64,000 nucleotides of DNA from Myxococcus xanthus (GCF_006402735.1 NZ_CP017174.1:8164001-8228000); one strand, 5' to 3'. Numbered from the stretch's first letter, positions 15,766-24,342 are shown. Program-made: numbers and translations. The notes: a model not told the origin generated them from the sequence alone.

Positions 15766-17619
15766 TCAGGCCGTGTTCCGTCCCGAGGGCGGAGTCCCAT
15801 GCTCGGAGGGCTCGTGGTCCGTGGGCTCCACGTTCCCTACACCCGGCGCGCCCGGCTCCATCGTCTCACTGAAGCGGCGGTCCATCTCCGTGCGCACATA
15901 GCGCTCGATTTCCTCCGCCGTGGTCAGCTCCATGGCGTTCTGCAACAGCTCCATGGCGGCCGCGCGGCTCACCCGGCGAAGGAAGCGCTTCACCACCGGA
16001 ATCTGCCCCGACGTCATGGACAGCTCGTCGAAGCCCAACGCCAGCAGCACCAGGGTGTAGAGCGGATCTCCCGCCATTTCCCCACACATGGACACGGGGA
16101 TGTTGGCCGCCCGGCCCGCGTCGATGATGCCGCGCAGCTGCCGGAGCACGGACAGGTGCAGGGGCCGGTAGAGGTAGGCGACCTCGCGATTCTGGCGGTC
16201 GATGGCCAGCGAATATTGGATGAGGTCGTTGGTCCCCACCGAGAAGAAGTCCGCCTCCTGGGCCAGCCGGTCGGCGATGGTGGCCGCGCTGGGCGTCTCC
16301 ACCATGATGCCCACGGGGAAGCGCTTGCCCACGGGGACACCCGCGCGGCCCAGCTCCGTGCGGCAGGCCTCCAGCTCGCTCCGGGCCTCGCGCAGCTCGC
16401 TCACCCCGCAGATGAGGGGGAACATCAGCCGCAGGTTGCCGTGCACGCTGGCGCGCAGCAGGGCGCGCAGCTGGGTGCGGAACAGCTCCCGGTTGGACAG
16501 ACAGTAGCGGATGGCCCGCAGGCCCATGGCTGGGTTGGGTTCCTTCTCGTGCTTCGTCTTGCCCGGCACCTTGTCGCCGCCCAGGTCCAACGTGCGGATG
16601 GTGACGGGGCGCCCGCCCATGGCCTCCAGCACCTGACGGTAGGCGCGGTAGTGCTCCTCCTCGGTGGGCGCCGTCTTCCGGTCCAGGAACATGAACTCGG
16701 TGCGGTACAGGCCAATGCCTTCCGCGCCGTGCGCCAGCAGTGAGGGGATTTCCTCCAGGAACTCGATGTTGCCGTTGAGGCGAATCTGGAAGCCGTCGGT
16801 GCTGACGGCGGGCAGGTCCTTGGTCGCCAGGGCCAGCCGCTCGCTCTCCTGGTAGCGGCGCTGCTCCTCGCGGAAGACGGCGAGCTGCTCGTCCGAGGGG
16901 TTCACCAGCACCACGCCCCGGATGCCATCCATGGCCACCAGGTCACCCGGCGAAATCTGTTCGCTGGCCCGGCCGGCGCCCACCACGGCGGGCGTCTCCC
17001 GCGCGCGGGCGACGATGGCGGTGTGGCTCGTCTGGCCGCCCAGGTCCGTCACGAAGCCCCCCACCCGGCCGCTGCGCGCCATCAGCGCCGCGTCCGCGGG
17101 GGACAAGTCATGTGCGACGACGATGGCCTCCGCGGGGACTTCCACTTCCTCATCCACCACCTGCCCCATCAGGTTGCGGATGATTCGGTCGGCGACGTAG
17201 TCCACGTCCGAGCGGCGCTCGCGGAAGTACTCGTCGGGGATGTTGTCGAACAGGTGCTTGATTTTGCGCGCCACGCGCCGGACGGCCCACTCGGCGTTGA
17301 TGCGGTCCTCGATGATGAGCCGGTTCACCTCGTCCACGAGCATGGGGTCGTGGAGCATCAAGCGGTGCGCCTCGAGGATGAGGGCGTGGTCGCTGCCCTC
17401 GGTGCGCGTAATCTGTTCCTTCAGCTCGGCGAGCTGGCGGTCGGACAGGTCAATGGCTGTCTTCATCCGCATCCGCTCGGGCTCGACCTCCGCCTCCGCC
17501 AGCCGCAGCTTGGGCGTGCGGATGCGTTTGCGGTCCAGGATGAAGGCGTGCCCCACCGCCACGCCGGGAGAGGCACCGATGCCCAACAACCTCAGAGTGG
17601 GGGTGGCCTGGCTGCTCAC
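15766..17619 (-). CDS. ptsI: PTS enzyme I (phosphoenolpyruvate-protein phosphotransferase)
   Basis: A 617-residue cytoplasmic enzyme that takes phosphate from PEP and passes it to HPr. The phosphohistidine site GGQTSHTAI lies at about 194-202 (His199). The C-terminal PEP-binding barrel shows LYRTEFMFLDR, the GIMVETPSA loop and FFSVGTNDLIQY. It is longer than the usual 570-575 residues, because of an N-terminal addition and a polar C-terminal tail of about 40 residues (METMEPGAPGVG region). The start is taken as the GTG at 17619, 46 bases after the HPr stop; an ATG at 17724 is in frame but would overlap the HPr gene by about 60 bases. It is the last gene of the PTS operon. Confidence 0.93.
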   Translation of the reverse strand: MSSQATPTLRLLGIGASPGVAVGHAFILDRKRIRTPKLRLAEAEVEPERMRMKTAIDLSDRQLAELKEQITRTEGSDHALILEAHRLMLHDPMLVDEVNRLIIEDRINAEWAVRRVARKIKHLFDNIPDEYFRERRSDVDYVADRIIRNLMGQVVDEEVEVPAEAIVVAHDLSPADAALMARSGRVGGFVTDLGGQTSHTAIVARARETPAVVGAGRASEQISPGDLVAMDGIRGVVLVNPSDEQLAVFREEQRRYQESERLALATKDLPAVSTDGFQIRLNGNIEFLEEIPSLLAHGAEGIGLYRTEFMFLDRKTAPTEEEHYRAYRQVLEAMGGRPVTIRTLDLGGDKVPGKTKHEKEPNPAMGLRAIRYCLSNRELFRTQLRALLRASVHGNLRLMFPLICGVSELREARSELEACRTELGRAGVPVGKRFPVGIMVETPSAATIADRLAQEADFFSVGTNDLIQYSLAIDRQNREVAYLYRPLHLSVLRQLRGIIDAGRAANIPVSMCGEMAGDPLYTLVLLALGFDELSMTSGQIPVVKRFLRRVSRAAAMELLQNAMELTTAEEIERYVRTEMDRRFSETMEPGAPGVGNVEPTDHEPSEHGTPPSGRNTA

Positions 17620-17665
17620 GGTTCCTTCCGTTCCTGTCCGTCTACCGCGTTTTCCGACCAACCCT

Positions 17666-17944
17666 TCACTGCGCCTCGCCGAAACGGTCACCAATGAGCT
17701 TCGCCAGTTCCTGGAGACAGGCATCCGCGTCGTCGCCCTTGCAGGTGAGCTTCACCTGGGTGCCCTGGGCGGCGGCGAGCATCAGCACGCCCATGATGGA
17801 TTTGGCATTGGCCCGCTGTCCCTGGGCTTCGATGGTGACCTCGCTCTTGAACCGGTTGGCCACCTTGACCATCTGCGCCGCGGCCCGGGCGTGCAGCCCC
17901 AGCGCGTTGATGATCTCGTACGTCCCTTCGACCACGCTTGCCAT
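17666..17944 (-). CDS. ptsH: HPr phosphocarrier protein
   Basis: A 92-residue protein relaying phosphate from EI to EIIA. The active site GLHAR is at 16-20 (His18). The regulatory serine of Gram-positive and many proteobacterial HPr proteins is present in the segment NAKSIMGVLML (Ser49). That serine is the substrate of HPr kinase/phosphorylase, and hprK lies in this same window at 55712-56677. The ATG at 17944 follows the EIID stop by 17 bases, with AAGGAG in between. It is fifth of six genes in the operon. Confidence 0.95.
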   Translation of the reverse strand: MASVVEGTYEIINALGLHARAAAQMVKVANRFKSEVTIEAQGQRANAKSIMGVLMLAAAQGTQVKLTCKGDDADACLQELAKLIGDRFGEAQ

Positions 17945-17961
17945 CGCGACTCCCACTCTCC

Positions 17962-18732
17962 TTAGAGGAATGCTCCCGCCACGCAGGCCAGACCCGCCGC
18001 GACATAGAGCACCACGTAGTTCGGCACCCGACGGCTGACCAGCACGTAGGACGCCACCCCCAGGGCCAGACATCCGGCCGCCAGCAGGGGCGCATACAGC
18101 CCACCCGCGTTGGCCCCGAATGACACCGCGAGCCAGGCGGCCACACCGCCCGCGCTCGCCGCCGCCACCGCCCGCAGCCGGGCCCCCCGCGCGGGGAGGT
18201 TGGCGCGAGCCACTGCTTCCACCAGCCTGTCGCCCAGCGTCAGGCCCAGCCGGTACAGGCGCACCCGCAGCAGCAGGTGCACCAGATTGTAGAGCACCAG
18301 GAACAGCGGCACCGCCCACACGCCCAGCAGCGGCACCAGCGCGGCGCTCACCGCCCCCGTCGCGGGCTTGAGGGACAGCCAGAAGAAGCCGTCCCCCAGC
18401 GCGGCCAGGGGCCCCATGAGCGCGGCCTTGAAGGCCACCACCTTGTCCGGCGTCTCCTCGCCCCGGGCAATGCGCTCTTCGTGGTTGATGACGCCGCCGA
18501 CAATCGCCGCCGCGACGTAGGGGTGCGTGTTGAAGAAGACGAGATGCCGGCGCACCGCCTCCTCGCGCGCGGGCCCCTGGGGGTACAGCGCCGCCAGCGC
18601 GGGATAGACGGCGTAGGCCAGCCCCAGGTTCTGCATGCCCTTGGGGTTCCACGACGCCTGGAGGAAGAGCGAGCGCAGGAAGACGCGCAGCAGCACGCCG
18701 AAGGGCAACGTGGCCTGAGGCGTGGTGCTCAT
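17962..18732 (-). CDS. PTS mannose-family EIID component
   Basis: A 256-residue inner-membrane protein of the mannose/sorbose PTS family. The N-terminal part reads VFLRSLFLQASWNPKGMQNLGLAYAV (26 residues, cited by its ends), followed by LVFFNTHPYVAAAIVGG and KAALMGPLAALGDGFFW, which are EIID hallmarks. Hydrophobic helices fill the C-terminal half. With EIIC it would form the sugar channel. It is slightly shorter than E. coli ManZ. It overlaps EIIC by four bases (ATGA), so the pair is coupled. Confidence 0.88.
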   Translation of the reverse strand: MSTTPQATLPFGVLLRVFLRSLFLQASWNPKGMQNLGLAYAVYPALAALYPQGPAREEAVRRHLVFFNTHPYVAAAIVGGVINHEERIARGEETPDKVVAFKAALMGPLAALGDGFFWLSLKPATGAVSAALVPLLGVWAVPLFLVLYNLVHLLLRVRLYRLGLTLGDRLVEAVARANLPARGARLRAVAAASAGGVAAWLAVSFGANAGGLYAPLLAAGCLALGVASYVLVSRRVPNYVVLYVAAGLACVAGAFL

Positions 18733-19445
18733 CGGTCCTCCAGGAGGAGGACGCATACGACGGACGCCGTCACCACCGCCGCACCCAGCCCCGCGTAGAG
18801 CGGCGCGCGCCGCGCGTGGCTGCCCTGCGCCGCGATGGCCGCCGCCACGGACGCCATGGCCGGCCAGGCCCACGCCAGCCCGCGCACCACCACGGGGGGC
18901 AGCGCCTGGAGCAGCGGCTCGATGAAGAAGCCCAGCAGCGCGCAGAGCGCGGTGAGCGTGCCGTACACGGCGAAGTGGGGCCACATGCCCCACAGGTTCT
19001 GCCGCATGGCGCGGGTGATGTTCCCGGCCTCCGCGGAGGCCAGCGCCACCCGGGCCAGCCGCGCGGTGTAGCCCTCCAGCAGCCGGTCACCCTTGCGGCC
19101 CACGCGTCCCAGGCCGATGAAGAGCAGCACGGCGAGCGACCAGATGGCCGGCGTGGAGCCCGCGCCCGTGGCCGCGGACAACGTGGCCGCGGCGGCGCTG
19201 GTGCCAGTGGCCGCCAGGGTGTCGTTCTCCGGCAGCGCGGCGCCCAGGTTGGCGGTGCCCAGGAAGAACAGCTCCAGCAGCATGCCGATGGCCAGACCCG
19301 ACGCCACGTCATCGAGCAGTGCGCCCATGACGGTGGCGGCGACCAGGGGCCGGGACATCATGGCCTGGAGGAACGCCTTGCGCTCCAGTGCCACCAGTCC
19401 GCCCCACAGTCCCGCAAGCGCCACCTGGGTCCAGACGACGCTCAC
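18729..19445 (-). CDS. PTS mannose-family EIIC component
   Basis: A 238-residue membrane protein with about seven hydrophobic segments. Family features are WGGLVALERKAFLQAMMSRPLV near the N-terminus and GMLLELFFLGTANLGAALPEND, close to the conserved EIIC loop of sorbose-type permeases. It is four bases downstream of EIIB. The sugar cannot be told from the sequence. Several myxobacterial and deltaproteobacterial PTS sets of this type are suspected to be mainly regulatory, but the presence of both EIIC and EIID here argues that transport is possible. Confidence 0.86.
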   Translation of the reverse strand: MSVVWTQVALAGLWGGLVALERKAFLQAMMSRPLVAATVMGALLDDVASGLAIGMLLELFFLGTANLGAALPENDTLAATGTSAAAATLSAATGAGSTPAIWSLAVLLFIGLGRVGRKGDRLLEGYTARLARVALASAEAGNITRAMRQNLWGMWPHFAVYGTLTALCALLGFFIEPLLQALPPVVVRGLAWAWPAMASVAAAIAAQGSHARRAPLYAGLGAAVVTASVVCVLLLEDR

Positions 19446-19449
19446 GCGC

Positions 19450-19935
19450 TCACCCGGCCTTCGCCCACCGCTCGCGGAGGTCCGGCAGGTCCACGGGCTT
19501 CTCGGCGGGCACCGCGCGGGCCGCCACCCGGACGCCCTGGTCGGCCAGTTGCTGGAGCGTCGTCAGCTCGGCCTCCGCCAGGAAGACGGACGGGGAGACC
19601 TGCCGGCGGCCAGTGCCGAAGTGCACGTTGCCCAGATTCAGCTCATCCATGGCCAGCCCGTGCGCATGCGCGAAGGGCACCGAGGCGACATCCCTCAGCA
19701 ACACCAGGGTGCGCACACCGTCCTTGGACAGGGCGGCGAAGTCCACCTGGGACAGGGGCAGAATCTGCACCTCGATGGCGCTCTGGACGGCCAGGGCCAT
19801 GGCGGCTCGGATGAGAGGACTGGAAGCCGCCTCGTCATCCGCCACGACCACCCGGGAGACTTTGAGGAACGGGAGCCAGGCCTCGACGACCTGACCATGG
19901 ATGAGGCGGTTGTCGACGCGGACCAGGGTGATCAC
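19450..19935 (-). CDS. PTS mannose-family EIIB component
   Basis: A 161-residue cytoplasmic domain that receives phosphate from EIIA and phosphorylates the incoming sugar. The active site is DNRLIHGQV at residues 8-16 (His13). Downstream segments VVVADDEAA and LGNVHFGTG are typical of the sorbose/mannose EIIB fold. It starts at ATG 19935, 33 bases after the EIIA stop. Confidence 0.92.
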   Translation of the reverse strand: MITLVRVDNRLIHGQVVEAWLPFLKVSRVVVADDEAASSPLIRAAMALAVQSAIEVQILPLSQVDFAALSKDGVRTLVLLRDVASVPFAHAHGLAMDELNLGNVHFGTGRRQVSPSVFLAEAELTTLQQLADQGVRVAARAVPAEKPVDLPDLRERWAKAG

Positions 19936-19968
19936 GGCAGTCTCGAATCGCCGACCCGCGCGGGTCCG

Positions 19969-20388
19969 TCAAGTTCGCGGCTGCTGTGCCTCGCGAAGCA
20001 GGGCGGATGCGCAGGTGATGTTGCGCTGGCCATGGGAAGCCAGCTGGTTGGCCATCTCCGGGAGCGACAACTCTTCCGAACGGAGCGAGTTCGCCTTCAG
20101 CAGCATGGGCAGGTTGACGCCAGCAAGGACCTCCACATTCATTCGCTGACACATCATCAGCGACTCCTTACAGGGCGTACCTCCGAAGAGGTCGGCCAGG
20201 ATGATGACACCCGCACCCTCATCCACGCGGGCAATCGCCTGCTTCATCTTCGCCCGGATATCCTCGACAGGAGTCCCAGGCTCGATGTTGCAGGTTGCCA
20301 CCGCGGGAAGCTCTCCCACGATCTGCTCCGCGGTGGAGACCAGCTCCTCCGCCAGACGTCCGTGCGCTGCGACGACGAGGCCGACCAT
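19969..20388 (-). CDS. PTS mannose/fructose-family EIIA component
   Basis: A 139-residue cytoplasmic protein, first gene of the PTS operon. MVGLVVAAHG places the phosphorylatable His at residue 9, and VIILADLFGGTPCKES is the conserved EIIA-Man loop near residue 62. It would take phosphate from HPr and hand it to EIIB. The upstream 429-base gap holds a perfect palindrome that might control the operon. Confidence 0.93.
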   Translation of the reverse strand: MVGLVVAAHGRLAEELVSTAEQIVGELPAVATCNIEPGTPVEDIRAKMKQAIARVDEGAGVIILADLFGGTPCKESLMMCQRMNVEVLAGVNLPMLLKANSLRSEELSLPEMANQLASHGQRNITCASALLREAQQPRT

Positions 20389-20817
20389 GTCCGCTCCTGA
20401 CCAACCCCCCGAAGCTGCGTCCTACGCCTGAACGGTGCGGCGCGCAACTCCGGCGAAAGTTTCCGCCCTGACCTCTGACCTAAGCTGCCTCTTCCTGCCT
20501 CGAAAGCTAAGACGAGCACAGCGGTGGTGCCCGAAATTTCGGGTCCGGCCGCGCACAGGGCTGTCGCCTGCCGGACGGGGGAGCGATACCGCTTCCCCCA
20601 CACTCTATGAGATGCGCTGGCGACTTCCAGGGTGCGTCGAGAAGGACGCCAATCATTAGGCGCCGTATCAACCGCTCGGGAGGCAAGCAGGCATCCAGAG
20701 GTCGTCTTTGACGCCCGTTTTCGGCACGGCGGATTACTTGTGGGGATGCGGCGGGCCGGATGGGATGTGCCCGGCGTTGAACGCACCGGCCTGACTCCGG
20801 GGCGACGCGAGGACGTC
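20389..20817. other. Divergent intergenic region between the PTS operon and prxQ
   Basis: 429 bases with no gene that I support. It must carry the promoters of the leftward PTS operon and of rightward prxQ. It holds a perfect 14-base palindrome (20530-20543) and a tandem 7-base repeat, CTGACCT twice (20468-20481). I could not pick convincing promoter hexamers. Open frames here have poor codon bias. Confidence 0.5.
20530..20543. promoter_or_regulatory. Perfect 14-base palindrome, candidate operator
   Basis: CCCGAAATTTCGGG is fully self-complementary. It lies 142 bases before the EIIA start and about 275 before prxQ. The AT-rich centre in a very GC-rich region and the perfect symmetry suit a dimeric regulator. 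Confidence 0.4.
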
Positions 20818-21321
20818 ATGGCCAAGACGAAGCTGCTGAAGCAAGGCGATGCGGTACCGGACATCACCCTCACCGGCGCGGGCGGGCAGTCGGTGCGGCT
20901 GCGAGACCTGGTGGGGCAGAAGGTATTGGTCGTCTACTTCTATCCGAAGGACGACTCGCCCGGCTGCACGGCGCAGGCCTGTGGACTGAGGGACCAGTAC
21001 GAGGACTTCGTCGCCGCGGGCGCGGAGGTGGTGGGCATCAGCGGTGACTCGGTGGGCTCGCATGAGGGCTTCGCGGCGAAGCACCGGCTGCCCTTCAAGC
21101 TGCTCAGCGACGCGCGCGGCGAGGCGCGCGAGGCCTTCGGCGTGTCCACGTCGTTCCTGGGCCTGCTGCCCGGGCGCGTCACCTTCGTGGTGGACCGCTC
21201 AGGCATCGTCCGCGACAGCTTCGAGTCGCAGGTTCGCGTCGGCGAGCACGTGCGGCGCGCGCTCGAACTGGTGCGCGCGCTGGCGCAGGAAGGTGGCGCG
21301 CCGGCCTCCGCCGCGAAGTAG
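20818..21321 (+). CDS. bcp: Thioredoxin-dependent peroxiredoxin, PrxQ/Bcp type
   Basis: A 167-residue thiol peroxidase that reduces hydrogen peroxide and organic peroxides. The active region FYPKDDSPGCTAQACGLRD (residues 41-59) has the peroxidatic Cys50 and the resolving Cys55, the CX4C spacing that defines PrxQ. VVYFYPKD and VTFVVDRSGIV are standard fold segments. The start is ATG 20818 (MAKTKLLKQGD); the frame extends further upstream without family similarity. The C-terminus has a short Ala-rich tail. It is transcribed away from the PTS operon. Confidence 0.93.
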   Translation: MAKTKLLKQGDAVPDITLTGAGGQSVRLRDLVGQKVLVVYFYPKDDSPGCTAQACGLRDQYEDFVAAGAEVVGISGDSVGSHEGFAAKHRLPFKLLSDARGEAREAFGVSTSFLGLLPGRVTFVVDRSGIVRDSFESQVRVGEHVRRALELVRALAQEGGAPASAAK

Positions 21322-21371
21322 CGGGCGGAGGGGCACGCGCGGTGGCTCCGGGCCCCAGCGCCCCGCTGCGG

Positions 21372-22331
21372 CTAGCGCCGCAGGACGGTTGGAATCTCCG
21401 CGAGCGGCGGGAAGCCCCAGCGCGCGCGCTCCTCGTCCGTGACGTTGGGGTCCACCGGGTGGAGCGTCATCTCCTTCGATTCCGGGTTGAAGCGGTACTG
21501 GGTGCCGAAGCGCTGCGGAAGGTTGGCGTTCATCAGCCAGCGGTCCCAGGCCGCCGCGGCCAGCCACAGGCCGCGCGGGTGGCCCCGCTTCGCGGCCTCC
21601 GCCCCCATCTGCCGGGCCATGGCGTAGTCCTCCGGCGTGTTGCCGTGCTGGAAGATGAACCCCGCGGACATGAAGTCCGCGCCTTCCTTCAACGCGCCTT
21701 CGGCCAGCAGGGCCTTCACGCGCTCGCGCCGCTGCGCATCCCGCTCGGCGACCCGCTTCCACGCGTCCGCCCCATCGAGCGGCCCCTGGCGGTCACTCTG
21801 GTCCTCCACGAAGAGCGTCTTCAGCTCTGAACTCGAGGTGGGATGGGGGTCCGGGAGCGTGGTGATGCGCTCCACCTGCGCGAGGTACACCGGCTCCTCG
21901 CGCAGCGGCTCCAGGTCCGCGTCCTGCAACAACCACCCCACGTCGCGGAAGCCCAGTTCCACGGACTGGGCCAACCTGCGCAGCGCGACGTCCTTCCGGC
22001 CGAGCCGGGCCGCCGAACACGCCGCGGAGTACGCGGCGTTCGGGTCCCGATTCCCCGCCTCCAGGGCCTCTTCATAGAGGGCCAGCGCTTCCGCGAACTT
22101 CTCTTCTCGCGACAACGCGTCCGCCTTGCGCACCTGCATCCAGCCGGGCATCGGCGCGGCGGGCGGCTCCATGTGGGGCAGTCCGGCGGCGTCCGTGGAG
22201 GTCGCGGAGGCTTCAACCGGCTGCGTGGCCACGGGAGCCTCGGCGGGCGGCGCGGATTCGGGAGCGGAGGCCGGCGCATGGGCACACGCTGACATCAGCA
22301 AGCAGACAAGGGAGGAGATGAGCGTTCGCAT
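21372..22331 (-). CDS. TPR-containing lipoprotein (DUF6624-like C-terminus)
   Basis: A 319-residue predicted lipoprotein: signal peptide with lipobox LMSAC, followed by an Ala/Pro/Ser-rich linker to about residue 70. Residues 80-150 look like TPR-type helices (EEKFAEALALYEEALEAG, AAYSAACSAARLGRKD). The C-terminal half (RDAQRRERVKALLAEGALK, DFMSAGFIFQHGNTPEDYA, AWDRWLMNANLPQRFGTQY) resembles the DUF6624 domain, whose function is unknown. The start at 22331 has AGGA 9 bases upstream; an ATG at 22340 is also possible. It converges on prxQ. Confidence 0.78.
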   Translation of the reverse strand: MRTLISSLVCLLMSACAHAPASAPESAPPAEAPVATQPVEASATSTDAAGLPHMEPPAAPMPGWMQVRKADALSREEKFAEALALYEEALEAGNRDPNAAYSAACSAARLGRKDVALRRLAQSVELGFRDVGWLLQDADLEPLREEPVYLAQVERITTLPDPHPTSSSELKTLFVEDQSDRQGPLDGADAWKRVAERDAQRRERVKALLAEGALKEGADFMSAGFIFQHGNTPEDYAMARQMGAEAAKRGHPRGLWLAAAAWDRWLMNANLPQRFGTQYRFNPESKEMTLHPVDPNVTDEERARWGFPPLAEIPTVLRR

Positions 22332-22567
22332 GGCCAGCATCCTAAAGGACCCGCACCGCGCTCCGGTACGCCTTGCACGTGTGCCAGCACCGCACGCGCG
22401 AATCCCATGCGCGGACGGACGGGGCTGATCGCGTGCGTCACCGCGCCATTTCACTTGGGCGAAAGCGCCGGCGTACCCAGAGGAATGGACACAGGACGCG
22501 CGTTGGCCCAGGCCTTGCTCAATGCCTTTCTGTCTCGCGATGCACGCGAGGCGGAAGGAGCGCCGTC

Positions 22568-22684
22568 ATGATGTTTCCCGATGAGAACTGGTTCGACGAA
22601 GTGGTGTTCAACCTGGGCCCGTTGATGGCTCTGAAGGTCGTAGGCGTGGTGATGCTGCTCGTCACCTATGCCCACCCATCGTGA
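22568..22684 (+). CDS. Small single-pass membrane peptide (38 residues)
   Basis: ATG at 22568 (or 22571) is preceded by a good ribosome site, AAGGAG, 6-7 bases away. The product MMFPDENWFDEVVFN ends in one hydrophobic stretch (LGPLMALKVVGVVMLLVTYA). No family is recognised. It stands alone between a leftward lipoprotein and a rightward one. The strong ribosome site and clean membrane segment support a real gene; the small size means chance cannot be excluded. Confidence 0.45.
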   Translation: MMFPDENWFDEVVFNLGPLMALKVVGVVMLLVTYAHPS

Positions 22685-22794
22685 CGTGGCGGCACACCGC
22701 TTCCGTGCGCAGGGATTGCGCCGCGGTGGACGGCCACGGCTTCATCACGCAGAACACCGGACTGCGCGCGTTCCAGGCGCGTTATCGTGGGCCC

Positions 22795-23367
22795 ATGTTC
22801 AACTCTTCCGGTAGGCGGTGGGGCGTCGCGGTGCTGTCCCTGGGAATGCTGGGCAGTGCGTGCGCGGCGCGGCAGGACGTGACTCCATCCGCTGAAGCGG
22901 CGCAGCTGACGCAGGAGACCCCGGCCATGGCAACGACCTTGACGTGCACGCTGAGCGGCCCGGCGCAGGTGCGCGCGGGCGAACCCGTGGAGCTGGTGTT
23001 CGAGCTCAGCAATCCCACGGCGCAATCCCTGCGCGTGCTCGGCTGGCACACGCCGCTGGAGGGCGTACGTAACAAAATCTTCGACGTGTCCCGTGACGGT
23101 GGCGCGCTCGAATACCAGGGGCCCATGGCGAAGCGCGGGCCGCCCACGGCCGGCAGCTACGTCACCCTCTCCCCCGGTACGTCGGTGGAAGGCAAGGTGG
23201 ACATCGCTCGCTTCTATGACTTGCAGGCGCCGGGAACGTACCGCATCGCGTTCCGAGGCCCGCTGATGGACGTCGCCCGGGAAGGCGAACCGGTGCCCGC
23301 TCCGAATGGCGGATTCCGCCCTGCGGAAGTGCCATGCCCCGTGGTGGAGGTCACCGTCACGCCCTGA
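22795..23367 (+). CDS. Lipoprotein resembling the N-terminal domain of M35 lysine endopeptidases, without the protease
   Basis: A 190-residue protein with a lipobox, LGSAC, placing the mature Cys at 23. The mature part is a beta-sandwich: LTCTLSGPAQVRAGEPVELV, FELSNPTAQSLRVLGWHTPL, EGVRNKIFDVSRDGG, YQGPMAKRG and FYDLQAPGTYRIAFRG. These match, from memory, the conserved N-terminal domain of deuterolysin/peptidyl-Lys endopeptidases (M35), where W-H/Y-T-P-x-(D/E)-G is diagnostic. The zinc HExxH catalytic domain is missing, and the next gene is on the other strand, so this is not a frameshifted protease. It may bind or inhibit a protease, but this is a guess. The start is ATG 22795. Confidence 0.7.
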   Translation: MFNSSGRRWGVAVLSLGMLGSACAARQDVTPSAEAAQLTQETPAMATTLTCTLSGPAQVRAGEPVELVFELSNPTAQSLRVLGWHTPLEGVRNKIFDVSRDGGALEYQGPMAKRGPPTAGSYVTLSPGTSVEGKVDIARFYDLQAPGTYRIAFRGPLMDVAREGEPVPAPNGGFRPAEVPCPVVEVTVTP

Positions 23368-23421
23368 CGGCAAGGACGCGAGCCTCGCGCGGACCGCTCT
23401 TCCGCGCGGGGTGGCGCGCCG

Positions 23422-24342
23422 TCAGCCCGCCACCAACATGGCACGCTGCCGCGCGGGGCGGATGCGAGCGGTGGCACCCGCGCCGAAGCGGAGGAAGTCC
23501 TCCTCCACGCCGTCGCTGAAGATGACGCCCTCCGACGCCATCCGCGACTCCAGCACCAGCTCGCGCTCCTCCGTCACGTCGCCCATCACCAGGCTGGCGC
23601 CCGAGTGACGGCTGGCGAAGGGCTCGCGCACCACGAAAATCAGCTGCGGGTCCTCCCAGCCCAGGCGCACGGGCGCGCACGGCACCCCACCCGCATGGGC
23701 CGTCACGCCTCGCGCCAGGTTGAAGATGGACGACAGCCACCCGGTGGCGCCCGCGCCCGTGGACACCACCACGCCGCTGGAGGACTGGGACTCCTCCTGG
23801 TCCCCGGTGCGCAGCCGGTAGCGCGCGGACACGTGGGAGCGCGCCCCGATGAACAAGTCATTGAAGGCCAGCAGCCGCTGCCCGTCATCCAAACGCGCCT
23901 CCGCCAACGTCACGCGCTTGAAGGCCGCCTTGCCCTCCAACACGCGCCGCACCGCCCCGCGCGCCCCCGAAACCGAATGGGGCAACAGCACGCCGTCGAA
24001 GCGCTCCGGGTCCGGATTCACGCCCACCAGCGGCTGCTCCCCCACGTACTTCGCCACGTTCGCCACCAGCCCGTCCTGCCCCGCGACGACCACCACCTCC
24101 TTGCCGGTGAAGAGGAAGGTGGGCACCAGGCTCCGGTCCACCTGCTGCACCGGCAGCCCGAAGGACAGCGACTCCCGCAGCGAGTCCACGTTGCACCGAT
24201 AGGTTTCGTCCTCGCGGGTGAACTCATCGAAGTCCTGCCCCGCTTGCTCCACGTAGAACTTCGCCTGCTTCTTGGTGTTGAAGCGCTCCACCAGGCCCGC
24301 CATGCGCGTGCGGCGGGTGACGAGCACGATTTTCTCGTACAT
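23422..24342 (-). CDS. NAD-kinase-like protein
   Basis: A 306-residue protein with the ATP-NAD kinase fold. The usual GGDGT loop appears as AGQDGLV (near residue 87), the NE/D-type loop as AFNDLFIG (near 165), and the third motif as SSGVVVSTGAGATGW (near 190). The central GGD is altered (G-Q-D), so true NAD kinase activity is uncertain. Relatives include sphingosine/diacylglycerol-kinase-like and uncharacterised sugar-kinase members. It starts 16 bases after the SPFH gene stop, so the two form an operon. Confidence 0.75.
   Translation of the reverse strand: MYEKIVLVTRRTRMAGLVERFNTKKQAKFYVEQAGQDFDEFTREDETYRCNVDSLRESLSFGLPVQQVDRSLVPTFLFTGKEVVVVAGQDGLVANVAKYVGEQPLVGVNPDPERFDGVLLPHSVSGARGAVRRVLEGKAAFKRVTLAEARLDDGQRLLAFNDLFIGARSHVSARYRLRTGDQEESQSSSGVVVSTGAGATGWLSSIFNLARGVTAHAGGVPCAPVRLGWEDPQLIFVVREPFASRHSGASLVMGDVTEERELVLESRMASEGVIFSDGVEEDFLRFGAGATARIRPARQRAMLVAG

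Noticed and set aside
17620-17724. Upstream ATG start for enzyme I
   Set aside because: It would overlap the end of the HPr gene by about 60 bases and add non-family sequence. The GTG at 17619 fits better.
22795-23421. Broken M35 protease gene
   Set aside because: No HExxH-like sequence is found in any frame downstream, and the next gene is on the other strand and intact.
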